Origin: Filomicrobium sp.
GTDB taxonomy: Bacteria; Pseudomonadota; Alphaproteobacteria; Rhizobiales; Hyphomicrobiaceae
Length of the DNA: 16,986 bases
Direction: 5' to 3'
Assembly: GCA_021775655.1 (NCBI GenBank)
Contig: JAJFHK010000278.1
Location: 1-16,986 of the forward strand
Position 1 is the stretch's first letter, and the number at the start of each line of letters is the position of its first letter. Positions 1 to 7,412 of the stretch are shown here, piece by piece. The notes under the pieces are model-generated. The model worked only from the letters and a program-made list of their open reading frames with translations. It made no database searches and was not told the origin of the DNA. The position numbers and the translations under genes are program-made.

Positions 1-486
1 ACCACCGCTCGATCCACCGGGTGTCAGCTCTGGTTGCCATGGATTTCCAGTCGCGCCGAAAACCTTGTTATCTGTATAACCGGCCAGCGCCAGCTCGGGG
101 ACATTTGCCTTGCCGAAAATGATCGCTCCGGCCGCACGCAATCGGGTGACGGCGAGTTCGTCTTGCTCGGGAATGTCTTCGCGAAATAGTCTGCTGCCCC
201 AGGTCGCCGTTAGGCTGGCTACACGAATATTGTCCTTGATGACGACCGGCACCCCATCCAGGGGCGACAGTTGACTGGCGTCTTTCCACCTCGACGCAGA
301 GGCGGCAGCGGCTTCATGGATTGCAATCTTATCGATCGCTACGATGGCATTGAGAACCTGATTCCAGCGCTCGTATTGGGCAAGACACGCATCAGTCACC
401 TCAACCGGACTGACATCGCCAGACTGGAAGAGTGCCGACAACTCGGTGGCAGTCCGTTCGTGAAGCGGCCCGTCCAGTTGTTTCAT
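1..486 (-). CDS. Amidase-signature family hydrolase, N-terminal part (cut by left edge)
   Basis: Amidase-signature enzymes (PF01425) hydrolyse amide bonds with a Ser-cisSer-Lys triad and are usually cytoplasmic. Reading the minus strand from the ATG at 486 gives 162 codons, with an in-frame TGA twelve codons upstream. Visible hallmarks are PLDGVPVVIKDNI (residues 75-87, catalytic Lys84), GKANVPELA (125-133) and NPW...TPGGSSGG (148-162), which carries the cis-serine. The nucleophile serine lies about 25 residues further on, outside the window. Typical family length is 450-500 aa, so roughly two thirds is missing. It begins 67 bases after the cyclase gene on the same strand and is probably co-transcribed with it. 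The family includes GatA, acetamidase and urea amidolyase; the neighbouring ATP-independent cyclase favours a catabolic amidase over GatA. Substrate unknown. Family assignment is firm. Confidence 0.93.
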   Translation of the reverse strand, partial: MKQLDGPLHERTATELSALFQSGDVSPVEVTDACLAQYERWNQVLNAIVAIDKIAIHEAAAASASRWKDASQLSPLDGVPVVIKDNIRVASLTATWGSRLFREDIPEQDELAVTRLRAAGAIIFGKANVPELALAGYTDNKVFGATGNPWQPELTPGGSSGG

Positions 487-553
487 ATCTCTGTTGCCGA
501 GCTGACCAAGGTCACTGGCTCACCATGTGTTGGTATTACTGACGGACCGCGCT

Positions 554-1246
554 TCAATCATCCAGCCATGCGACGGCGCGGATCGGACTGCCGGTGCCGC
601 CTTTGATCTTCAGAGGAAAACCGATGAATCGGAAACGTCCCTTACCGACCAACTTTTCGAGATTGACGAGTCCCTCGACGTGGGTGAACCCCATGTCGCG
701 GCACACGAGGTGGACTTCGAAGTTGTTTTTACCAGGCCGGCCGGGGCTTACCGCCTCGACACCGAACATGCCGATACCTTTGCCACCAAGCCACTCAGCC
801 GATTCTTTTGTGAGCCCTGGAAAATCGGTAAGGTAGCCGGGCGTTCCGTAGCAGCGGCGAAAAAAGTCCATATGCAAAAGGACCATGTCGCCCTTTTTTA
901 TCTCTACGCTGGCGGCGTCTACGGCTGCCTCAAGGTCTGCGATCGAAATATCAGACTGCAATGGCTTGTGCGACAGGTCGAGGCAGACGGCTTCGGTAAA
1001 AAACTGTTCCAGCGGTAGTTCATCGATCGATTTGGCACCGTCTTTTGCATCGAAATGCTTTGGCGCATCGACGTGGGTGCCGGCGTGGTCTCCCATCGAG
1101 ATCGCCATCGTGGCTGACGAAAACTTCACGCCTTCAGCGTTGCGGATTTCGTCGTGGGTGCTGTAGGGCGTCAAGATGATCGAGGGATGGTTCAGAAGCC
1201 TCGGCATCTTGTGATAAATGTCGCGGCTGAGATCGATCAACGCCAT
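554..1246 (-). CDS. Cyclase family protein (kynurenine formamidase-like metal-dependent hydrolase)
   Basis: Members of this family (PF04199) are metal-dependent hydrolases that open cyclic or formylated amides, such as N-formylkynurenine or isatin. The 230-residue protein carries the metal-binding motif HAGTHVDAPKHF at residues 54-65. A second conserved block, GDMVLLHMDF, is at 119-128, and the C-terminal HLVCRDMG...EGLVNLEKL segment includes His179 and Glu191. Length fits the family (200-260 aa). An upstream in-frame ATG at 1309 exists, but it would translate through the 1257-1299 palindrome. The ATG at 1246 has GGAG at 1253-1256 with a six-base spacer, so 1246 was chosen. There is no signal peptide, so it is cytosolic. 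It lies between a ROK regulator and an amidase on the same strand, which suggests a catabolic pair acting on consecutive amide bonds. Exact substrate cannot be read from sequence; it should not be named kynB without further evidence. Confidence 0.93.
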   Translation of the reverse strand: MALIDLSRDIYHKMPRLLNHPSIILTPYSTHDEIRNAEGVKFSSATMAISMGDHAGTHVDAPKHFDAKDGAKSIDELPLEQFFTEAVCLDLSHKPLQSDISIADLEAAVDAASVEIKKGDMVLLHMDFFRRCYGTPGYLTDFPGLTKESAEWLGGKGIGMFGVEAVSPGRPGKNNFEVHLVCRDMGFTHVEGLVNLEKLVGKGRFRFIGFPLKIKGGTGSPIRAVAWLDD

Positions 1247-1252
1247 TGTGGA

Positions 1253-1256
1253 CTCC
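1253..1256 (-). promoter_or_regulatory. Shine-Dalgarno site of the cyclase gene
   Basis: The minus strand reads GGAG, then TCCACA, then the ATG at 1246. This supports the shorter cyclase start over the upstream ATG at 1309. The site touches the outer edge of the 17-bp inverted repeat, so a hairpin in the mRNA or a protein bound to the DNA there could affect expression of the cyclase. Confidence 0.6.
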
Positions 1257-1299
1257 GTCCGATTATATTGGTTACCAGCGGCAACCAATATAATCGGAC
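1257..1299. promoter_or_regulatory. Perfect 17-bp inverted repeat, candidate operator
   Basis: The left arm (1257-1273, GTCCGATTATATTGGTT) and right arm (1283-1299, AACCAATATAATCGGAC) are exact reverse complements separated by nine bases. The element fills the gap between the ROK regulator stop (1306) and the cyclase Shine-Dalgarno site. Neither side carries a run of T, so an intrinsic terminator is unlikely. The AT-rich symmetric arms suit a dimeric helix-turn-helix regulator, with the adjacent ROK protein the obvious candidate. The minus strand also contains TATAAT (1262-1267) inside the element, but no well-placed -35 box was found, and a start from it would leave a very short leader. Operator function is an inference; the repeat itself is certain. 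Confidence 0.7.
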
Positions 1300-1305
1300 T
1301 GGCGT

Positions 1306-2541
1306 TCACCCTGCAAGGATCTGTTTCATGCGAAGTGGCAAATTAAATAGGAACTCGTCGAGCGCGAACAGCTCGGTCGCACGGGCATAGTCGATGTGGG
1401 AAACGTGTAGAGGTGGCGGTCGCAGGCGCGTCCGGCCGTAGTTCACGGACATGCCGTGCATTACGCCGGAAGCAAACGAAGCGACCTGGGGCACCGGACC
1501 AGCGAGCATGATCTGGTCGGGCGATACCGCCGCGCTGACGGCAAATAGGTTCTGACCGAGGACGAGGCCGGCCTCGTGGAATAGTGCTTGGAGAGCCCTC
1601 TCTTCCTTGTTTGCTCGTGCAATTGTTTTCGAAAGTGCGCGCGGGTCATAATGTGCGGCCGAGGGCGCCGATGATCGAGTGGTGATGACCGATCCACTCA
1701 GACGGTTAAGAATCGCAAATCCCGAAACGAGTGTGTTCAGACATCCTCGCGCCCCGCATAGACAGGGGTCGCTTGCCCCCGGGACGAGTATGTGCCCGAT
1801 CATTCTTTCGTCCTGATCGCTCCGATGCGGTCGACCATCAATGACAAGGCTGGCGCCAAGGCCCATTGCAATGTGAACCAGCAGTACCGTACTTCTCCGT
1901 TCGGCGGCCGGATTATTGCGTGATTCCGCGACGTTGAGAGCGTGACCCACGTTTTCCAGGCGCACCGGGATCTTGAACTCGTTTTCTATCAAAGGGCGTA
2001 GTGGCAATCCGATCAGCTTCTCGATCGAGCCGGCTTTGAGGAGGCCAAGTCCGTGATCGATCGATCCCGCCGCCACAACGCCGAAACCCAGGAGCCGGGC
2101 TTTGGGCACGCGGGCGTTGGCTATCAGCGTCCTGGCACGTTTGCCCAGTTCCCCGACAATCGCGTCGCTCGAGAACTTCGTCAGATCGGACAGATCCGTC
2201 TTTGCTACAACGTCGCCGGCGATATTGATGAGCGACAGACGCTTTTCAAAAAGCGTCAAGCAGGCAGACAGGATGAACGCGCCGTCTGGATTAATACTCA
2301 AGCCAACCTGTCGACGGCCGGGCCGCGTGTTGTCGATGATCTCTTCACCTTCGTTCACCAGCCCTGCGTCGATGAGTTCTCGAGTGATGCGAGAAACCGC
2401 TGCATCGGTCAGTCCAACCCGCGAGGTGATTTCGGAACGGGAGATGCTTGGGTTACTATCAATGCACCTCAAAATTGATCCGCGATTGTGGTCGCGAATT
2501 GTGCGCAAGTGCCCTGAATGAGTTGGTGCAGTGGCGTTCAT
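1306..2541 (-). CDS. ROK-family transcriptional regulator
   Basis: ROK repressors combine an N-terminal winged helix with a sugar-kinase-like effector domain (PF00480) and usually respond to sugars or their phosphates. From the ATG at 2541 the protein is 411 aa, the usual length. Residues 12-70 form the MarR-like winged helix, with recognition region SEITSRVGLTDAAVSRITREL at 36-56. The ROK domain follows with GLGASLVIDG, GHILV (His250) and the zinc motif CLCGARGC (Cys260, 262, 267). The N-terminal kinase phosphate loop (DxGxT) is not recognisable, consistent with a regulator rather than a kinase. The frame stays open to ATG codons at 2664 and 2673 (455 aa), but the extra 44 residues look unlike the family and no start has a strong Shine-Dalgarno site. 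It probably controls the downstream cyclase and amidase, perhaps through the palindrome just after its stop. Confidence 0.9.
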   Translation of the reverse strand: MNATAPTHSGHLRTIRDHNRGSILRCIDSNPSISRSEITSRVGLTDAAVSRITRELIDAGLVNEGEEIIDNTRPGRRQVGLSINPDGAFILSACLTLFEKRLSLINIAGDVVAKTDLSDLTKFSSDAIVGELGKRARTLIANARVPKARLLGFGVVAAGSIDHGLGLLKAGSIEKLIGLPLRPLIENEFKIPVRLENVGHALNVAESRNNPAAERRSTVLLVHIAMGLGASLVIDGRPHRSDQDERMIGHILVPGASDPCLCGARGCLNTLVSGFAILNRLSGSVITTRSSAPSAAHYDPRALSKTIARANKEERALQALFHEAGLVLGQNLFAVSAAVSPDQIMLAGPVPQVASFASGVMHGMSVNYGRTRLRPPPLHVSHIDYARATELFALDEFLFNLPLRMKQILAG

Positions 2542-2673
2542 GTTACCGTTGGTTTGTTTCTTCAGGTAAGTAATATTGTTCACGGCAGGATATATGGAAT
2601 CTCCGGTTTCGGAAGGTTGATTTGCCGGTGATTTTGAAAAGACCGCTTCAGGGCGCTCGCTCATCGCGGCCAT

Positions 2674-3049
2674 GGCTGGCTCACATTTGCGGAATTTGCG
2701 GGCTGGCCAGTAGCTGACCTACAGGAATGCGAACAGAGATCCGTTTGAGCCAAAGAAACTAAGTAGGCGCTTGCCGACAACCCGGTCGACACGGCCAATG
2801 GCCAGCCGATGCGAGGATTGATACCGTGATAAATGCCGCAAATTCCTATCCAGCGTCAGGCTCCGCTCTGTACTGACCATGAAGTCCCGCGGCAAATTCC
2901 ACCAGAAGTTCTGCGACCGGGTTCGTAGCGCCCAAGGATATCGGGCGGCAAACCACCGGGACTGAGCATCAACTTGAAGGCCAACGATTCAGGTGGTCCG
3001 TCCAGTGCCAATTTCTAGGTCGTCTAAAAACTGTGATCATGCCTGATGG
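2674..3049. other. Intergenic region without intact gene
   Basis: No open frame of convincing length or start signal is present on either strand. The stretch lies between the ROK regulator and the OsmC pseudogene. Its only coding-like content is a broken minus-strand remnant at 2846-3014, described separately. The promoter of the ROK gene presumably lies at the low-numbered end, but no clear -10/-35 pair was recognised. Confidence 0.5.
2846..3014 (-). pseudogene. Unidentified coding remnant, C-terminal piece with frameshift
   Basis: Two minus-strand frames each hold protein-like sequence that joins near 2924-2930. The first (from 3014) reads LALDGPPESLAF then KLMLSPGGLPPDILG. The second continues ATNPVAELLVEFAAGLHGQY and stops with TAG at 2846-2848. 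Joined by a one-base frame change they make a plausible C-terminus of about 55 residues. There is no start codon or ribosome binding site, and an in-frame TAG at 3015-3017 cuts off anything upstream. I do not recognise the family; the helical AELLVEFAAGL end could suit a regulator such as LysR, but this is a guess. The remnant fits the decayed character of 2674-5275. It could also be chance. Confidence 0.25.
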
Positions 3050-3602
3050 TCATGACTCTTCGCCTTTGTGTTCTAGCGTTTTGCTTGGCGGTGCTTCTGC
3101 ACGATTGAGGTGCAGGCTGACCGGAACAGAGCGAATCAAATCGTCAAGCACCGGGCAGTGCGCATCGATAGTCCTTTGAAGAGATGCCAGCTGTTCGGCG
3201 GTCGCCGGGCTGTCGATCACCACATTGCCTTCGATCTTCACGAACCCGGCCGGCACGGTGTCGTCAACACCCATGAACCCGCGCAGGTCCTGCGTGCCTC
3301 GCAGTTCAATCGAGATACCATATGATGGGAATACCCATAGCCTCCGCATACAAGCGCCAAGTGACTTCCTGGCACGCAGCAAGTGCGGCCAACAATAGTT
3401 CGCTCGGTTTGGGTCCCAGGTTAGCACCTTCAAAGCCATAGGGCTGGTCGGATGTAATGGTGTGGCTTCGCATGCTGATCCTACTGCAATAGCCGCCCTG
3501 GTTTTCGCTAGTGGCAGTCACCGTTAGCGGGTCCGTCGCGCTTCCATCCTTGATCGCATCGTGCGTGCGCTTGAGGAGGTGCGCGTAGTATTCTTGTCCT
3601 AT
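3050..3602 (-). pseudogene. OsmC family protein, frameshifted and start-less
   Basis: OsmC-type proteins (PF02566) are cytosolic thiol-dependent peroxidases or related stress proteins. The upstream frame has ELLLAALAACQEVTWRLYAE and ends shortly after AMGIPI at a TGA near 3306. The next frame picks up at once with YGISIELRGTQDLRGFMG and runs through HCPVLDDLI to the stop at 3050. Both conserved cysteines (AACQ and HCPVL) are present, one in each frame. Extending the first frame upstream gives GQEYYAHLLKRTHDAIKDGS, typical of the long N-terminus of these proteins. It is preceded by ATA at 3600-3602 exactly where ATG is expected, with AGGA about ten bases before it. The span is 553 bases, or 184 codons plus one, as expected from a single inserted base near 3318-3324. 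A GTG at 3521 could start a fragment. A sequencing error could explain the frameshift but not the ATA as well. Confidence 0.8.
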
Positions 3603-3638
3603 TGGCTTGTTTTTCCTTGCGTGCTGGAACCTGGAAAT

Positions 3639-4010
3639 TCAAATTTGCCGGTTGAGACGCGGCTTCCAGAACGGACGAAACAATTTAATCTTGGGACAGC
3701 GATTCATACCCACCTCCAACCCGGCGAATTCAGCAAGTTTCGCGGCCCCATCGTTTCGTAAACTGATCTGCGCCCAGGGAACTTTGGCACCGATTTCGAT
3801 AGCTTCTTGTGTAATGCCGTAGAGCGCTGGTGGGGGCTGGAAGACCTGAACCATGTCGGCTGGACGATCAACATCCTTCAGCGAGGATAGACTTTGAGGC
3901 CGCGAAATTCTACGCCCATCGCCGCAGGTCTCCGGCGTCGCTGTGGAAGCGTTCGGGCGCTCAAGTGGGCGTGAGGAACAGCAGCTCTGAACGTCAGCGA
4001 TAGGCTGCAT
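3639..4010 (-). pseudogene. CoA-binding domain protein (YccU-like), degraded
   Basis: The C-terminal half matches the small cytosolic CoA-binding proteins (PF13380). It has SLKDVDRPADMVQVF, then an EAIEIGAKVPWAQ segment, then AGLEVGMNRCPKIKL and the stop at 3639. The N-terminal half, which should be a Rossmann glycine motif followed by a long helix-strand unit ending in VNP, is reduced to a scrambled SSRPLERPNAS...GDGRRI stretch. Near 3890 another frame reads GLKVYP, directly out of phase with SLKD, which points to a lost base (KVYPSLKD expected). The result is 123 codons against about 140 for the family, with internal deletion and at least one frameshift. The ATG at 4010 has no Shine-Dalgarno site. 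It lies 36 bases upstream of the OsmC pseudogene on the same strand, so the two may have been one operon. A highly diverged but functional protein is a less likely alternative. Confidence 0.6.
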
Positions 4011-4167
4011 CAAGCTGAAATTCGAAAGACATTCGAGGTAGAGGAAATTCCATAAATTGTATACCGAATCACCACACACCGATATCAGCTGAAGAATTAT
4101 CTAGCGCGCCAACAGCGAATCAGGAAGGCTCGGGCCCAAAGCAGTTGATCTGCGCGGAGGTTAGACG

Positions 4168-4410
4168 ATGCTTGACACAGTTGAAGCGAGCACATTCGAA
4201 GAAAGTGGCACGGCTCAACACAAAGCTCGCAGTGACGGGGGCGAACTTCGATCATACTATGCGGCGGCGCAGTACAGATACGAAAGTGATGCGTCGGACA
4301 CGTGGTTAGGCCGCCTTTGGGTATGGTGGAAGATGCAGACATATGACCCGGTCGTTGATAAGCGTGTGCCGGCACAGGTGCGTCACGATCTGTGGTGGTC
4401 TAGTCAATAG
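4168..4410 (+). CDS. Hypothetical 80-residue protein, orphan small ORF
   Basis: The only argument for this gene is its start: GGAGG at 4156-4160 with a seven-base spacer to ATG, one of the best Shine-Dalgarno sites in the window. The product is soluble-looking, acidic at the N-terminus (residues 1-27) and tryptophan-rich at the C-terminus (TWLGRLWVWWKM around 45-56, then DLWWSS near the end). There is no signal peptide, membrane segment, or family I recognise. It stands alone between a minus-strand pseudogene and a long empty stretch, and no downstream gene is close. It could be a real small gene, the start of a decayed longer gene, or chance. Confidence 0.3.
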   Translation: MLDTVEASTFEESGTAQHKARSDGGELRSYYAAAQYRYESDASDTWLGRLWVWWKMQTYDPVVDKRVPAQVRHDLWWSSQ

Positions 4411-5275
4411 CAATGACGTTGGCGCTGAGATCCGATATTTCACAGCATATCGGTTGGCCGCTGGCCCGAGCCGCCAAAAATGGGCAGATATTTTTTTCCG
4501 AACTTCGGCGGCTTGTCAGTGCGCCACATAACCGGCGAGAGCCAGTCGGATTTTTCCTAGCCTGACCACAACTCGTCGGTTCAGCAGCTCTAACACAATC
4601 TTCGTGACTCGTGATCTGAGGTTCCGCAGCGGTTCGGCGCAATTGCGTCGCCGCCAGGTTCTTGAGGGCAAAGCGCATTGGACGTTGGTTGACCGAGGCT
4701 TTCGGGGGTTGCCGCCTTGCTCTCCAGCCATCCAAATGGCAAGGCGATTTGCATCGGTGACTGGTGCATCCCGCATTGGTAGTCCATACCAGTGAGAAAT
4801 CCTCAGATCTTCACCGTCGACCACCGCCGGGCAAGTACCCGACATAACCGACATTTGCTGCTTCATTAGATGTGAATTGCAGAATTGATGCTGGAATCAG
4901 ACTGGTTTATGTGTGGCTTTGCTCATGCGCAATTGCTAGTGCGTCAGCCCGGACTCTGGCGTCTAGCGCAGGATTCTCGGCCTTGGGTGTTCGGGTGGTG
5001 ATCGGCACGGGTTGTCGCACAAGGGGAGGATCGCCTTGGTGGCCCGATGGGCTAACCTCAACAGTCGCCCATGAAAAAGGGGTGACGGCAGATATTCGAT
5101 TGACTAAGTTGCCGGCTTCACGGTCTTTATGGCCGAGCCGCACTACAGCCGAACCAGGAATAGCAAGTCGCCACCAGCTTCGATGCTTGCCCAGCACGTG
5201 CAATATCACTCTGTCCAGACAGACTGTTCTCGCTTGTGCCTCCGCAGATACCCTCAGTAGACACCATTCGTCCCT
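4411..5275. other. Long stretch without a supportable gene
   Basis: Several open frames of 60-135 codons exist on both strands here. None has a recognisable motif or a convincing start site, and their compositions (Ser/Arg/Cys-rich) look like random translation. No transposase, integrase, tRNA, inverted terminal repeats or tandem repeats were seen. The promoter of the acyltransferase gene at 5276 must lie near the right end, but no clear -35/-10 pair was recognised. The stretch is probably decayed former coding DNA. Confidence 0.45.
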
Positions 5276-7261
5276 ATGATCATGTCGAGTAACCGCCCCG
5301 AAGCCTCCACTACTTATTACCTGGGGCTCGATGGCTTGAGAGCCGTCGCCGTACTGCTTGTTCTCTTATTTCATACTCAGTTGGGTTTCGTTCCCGGCGG
5401 AAGCATCGGTGTCGATGTGTTTTTCTGCATCTCTGGCTACATTATCACGACCCAAATCTACCAACTCATAGAACGGGGCAAGTTCCGGCTCGACTCATTT
5501 TGGGCGAGGCGCGTAGCGAGGCTCTTTCCTGCGGTATTGGCATCGATCGCAGCGACAATACTCGCATTTTCGTTTGTATTTCCGAACTCTGCTTTGCAGC
5601 GGCTGTATGACGTTTCGATCTACGGTGCTCTATCTATTTCAAATTTCTACTTTCTCGCCGAGTCCGGATACTTCGATGCTGAATCCAAATTCAAGCCGCT
5701 GCTGCACACTTGGTCGCTAGGTGTCGAGTTTCAGTTCTATTTGATCTGGCCACTCCTTTTGATGGCGTCATACCGCCTCGGCGGACGCTACGTTGCCGTG
5801 GTAAGCGTCGTCATTCTGGGCATCGCAAGCCTTCTCGCGTCGGTTTATGCCTTTCCCGCATATCCTTCAGAAGTCTTCTTCATGATGCCATTTCGCATTT
5901 ACCAGTTTTCCTTGGGTGCTGTCATTGCTCTCATGGGGTGGGAAGTGCGGGGTGTGCGAGGGTCGCTACTTGTTTGCGCGGGACTAATCGGACTTGTGCT
6001 CAATGCGATCTTAGTCGACACCGCGAGTGCCGGTCTTGTTGAGTCGCATATCTTGCCTGTCGTCTTCTCCGTCATGATCCTTCTTGCAATCCGTTCGGAA
6101 CTTGCTGGCCAGGTTCTAGGCAACAGAGCAATGGTCTCAATCGGTCAGGCGTCTTATTCGATCTATCTCGTGCACTGGCCGCTTATGGTTATCTATTTCT
6201 ATGGTGTTTCAGTAGACGTGTCGCTGCAAGCTGCATCGTTGCTCATAGCCGGCAGTCTGTTGCTTGGCTACGCGCTACACTATCTTGTCGAGAAGCCGTT
6301 CCGGTTTAGCAAATTTACACCACCGGCGAGGCGAGCTACGACGTTGAAGGCGGTTGCTGTTTCGGCGGTCGCTCTGATCAGTTTTGCTAAATTGGCAGGT
6401 GCAAACCAGATTGTCGTATGGCCCGAAGAAGCTAACAAGAGCCCCACACTTCAAGAATCGTTTCCCCAAAAAAGTGGCCTCGCAATCGACGTCAGGAAGC
6501 GCGCACGTTACGGGCTTTGCGCATTCTCGGCGGGGCGAAACGCGAGATTTAATGTAAGTGGCTTTGATCCCAAAAAATGTTTTCAGGTCCAAGACGGCAA
6601 AGCGAACCTCCTGGTTATTGGAAACAGCATAACAGACAGTATTTATATAGGTCTGATGGAAATGTTAGACTTAGACAAATTTGCAGTTTCGCAAGCTAGC
6701 TATGCGGGCTGCCAGCCAGCAAAGAAGCAGGAACTGGTAAGAAACGAAGAGTGCCGCAACTTTGACGATACGAGGCTGAAGTTGGCCCTGAATGGCGATC
6801 ATGACCTCATCATCCTAGTGTCACAGTGGTTCAGTTTCGGCCCTACCGACGAGTTGGTCTCATTCATTGAAGGCCTGCAAAAGCGGAATAAAAAGGTAAT
6901 TATCGTATCGGGCAATCCCTTCTTCAACAGATCGGCATTGGAAGTCGTCGAACAGAGTTTCCAGAACGGAATATTCGAAGTGGATATGTTCAAATATCTG
7001 ATTATGAAAAGGAACTCGACTGACTTGCCCGAACAGCCACCGGCCGATCGTGCTGTTCGAAAGGTAGCCGAACAAACAGGTGCTGCTTATTTCAACGCGT
7101 TTCCCCACCTTTGCCCGAATAGTACTTGTCCCGGCACGACTCCCGACGGCCAGTTGATTTATTATGACAACCGACACCTTACGGTTGACGGTTCGAGATA
7201 CCTTGCCCGAGCGTTGATCCCGGTGATCGAGGGTCTATTGAACAAAGAAGCGAGCCAATAG
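5276..7261 (+). CDS. Membrane acyltransferase 3 with C-terminal SGNH domain (OafA-type O-acyltransferase)
   Basis: OafA/YrhL-type proteins move acyl groups, usually acetyl, across the inner membrane onto surface glycans such as LPS O-antigen or peptidoglycan. Residues 15-345 are the multi-spanning acyltransferase-3 domain (PF01757). It shows GLDGLRAVAVL (17-27), catalytic His33 in LLFHTQ, GGSIGVDVFFCISGY (41-55), FWARRVARLFPAV (75-87) and HTWSLGVEFQFYLIWP (144-159). A linker is followed by a periplasmic SGNH domain, with block I reading VIGNSITDS (Ser451) and the Asp/His pair in DNRHLT (Asp631, His634). Length 661 fits the fused type. Block I has Asn450 where GDS is usual. Start is ATG 5276 or 5282; neither has a good Shine-Dalgarno site. 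The second half, especially 6540-7010, is visibly more A/T-rich than neighbours, a possible sign of transfer. The acceptor glycan is unknown, as no polysaccharide genes are adjacent. Confidence 0.93.
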   Translation: MIMSSNRPEASTTYYLGLDGLRAVAVLLVLLFHTQLGFVPGGSIGVDVFFCISGYIITTQIYQLIERGKFRLDSFWARRVARLFPAVLASIAATILAFSFVFPNSALQRLYDVSIYGALSISNFYFLAESGYFDAESKFKPLLHTWSLGVEFQFYLIWPLLLMASYRLGGRYVAVVSVVILGIASLLASVYAFPAYPSEVFFMMPFRIYQFSLGAVIALMGWEVRGVRGSLLVCAGLIGLVLNAILVDTASAGLVESHILPVVFSVMILLAIRSELAGQVLGNRAMVSIGQASYSIYLVHWPLMVIYFYGVSVDVSLQAASLLIAGSLLLGYALHYLVEKPFRFSKFTPPARRATTLKAVAVSAVALISFAKLAGANQIVVWPEEANKSPTLQESFPQKSGLAIDVRKRARYGLCAFSAGRNARFNVSGFDPKKCFQVQDGKANLLVIGNSITDSIYIGLMEMLDLDKFAVSQASYAGCQPAKKQELVRNEECRNFDDTRLKLALNGDHDLIILVSQWFSFGPTDELVSFIEGLQKRNKKVIIVSGNPFFNRSALEVVEQSFQNGIFEVDMFKYLIMKRNSTDLPEQPPADRAVRKVAEQTGAAYFNAFPHLCPNSTCPGTTPDGQLIYYDNRHLTVDGSRYLARALIPVIEGLLNKEASQ

Positions 7262-7412
7262 TCGTCGCGAAGTCAGCTAAGACCAAACTTGTGGTACCCG
7301 GAGTAGTCGATTGTTGGCTGGTTGAGAGTGTAGCGATGTCCAACCCATCAATTCTATATGCTTTCAGAATCAGCGCCGGCTGCACGTTTGGTCGCTTCCT
7401 GGTTGGAATGGC

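Noticed and set aside
3306..3330. Programmed ribosomal frameshift in the OsmC gene
   Set aside because: No slippery heptamer, internal Shine-Dalgarno stimulator or evident downstream structure at the frame change, and the start codon is also damaged, so mutation is simpler.
4516..4866. Minus-strand 116-codon frame
   Set aside because: Lacks a Shine-Dalgarno site and any recognisable motif, and overlaps other equally poor frames in both directions.
4907..5209. Minus-strand 100-codon frame, open further upstream
   Set aside because: No recognised family and no ribosome binding site; composition is not convincing enough to call a gene.
4872..5279. Plus-strand 135-codon frame whose TGA overlaps the acyltransferase ATG (ATGA)
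   Set aside because: The overlap resembles translational coupling, but the product is a Ser/Arg/Cys-rich sequence without motifs, begins at a GTG with no ribosome site, and looks like random translation.
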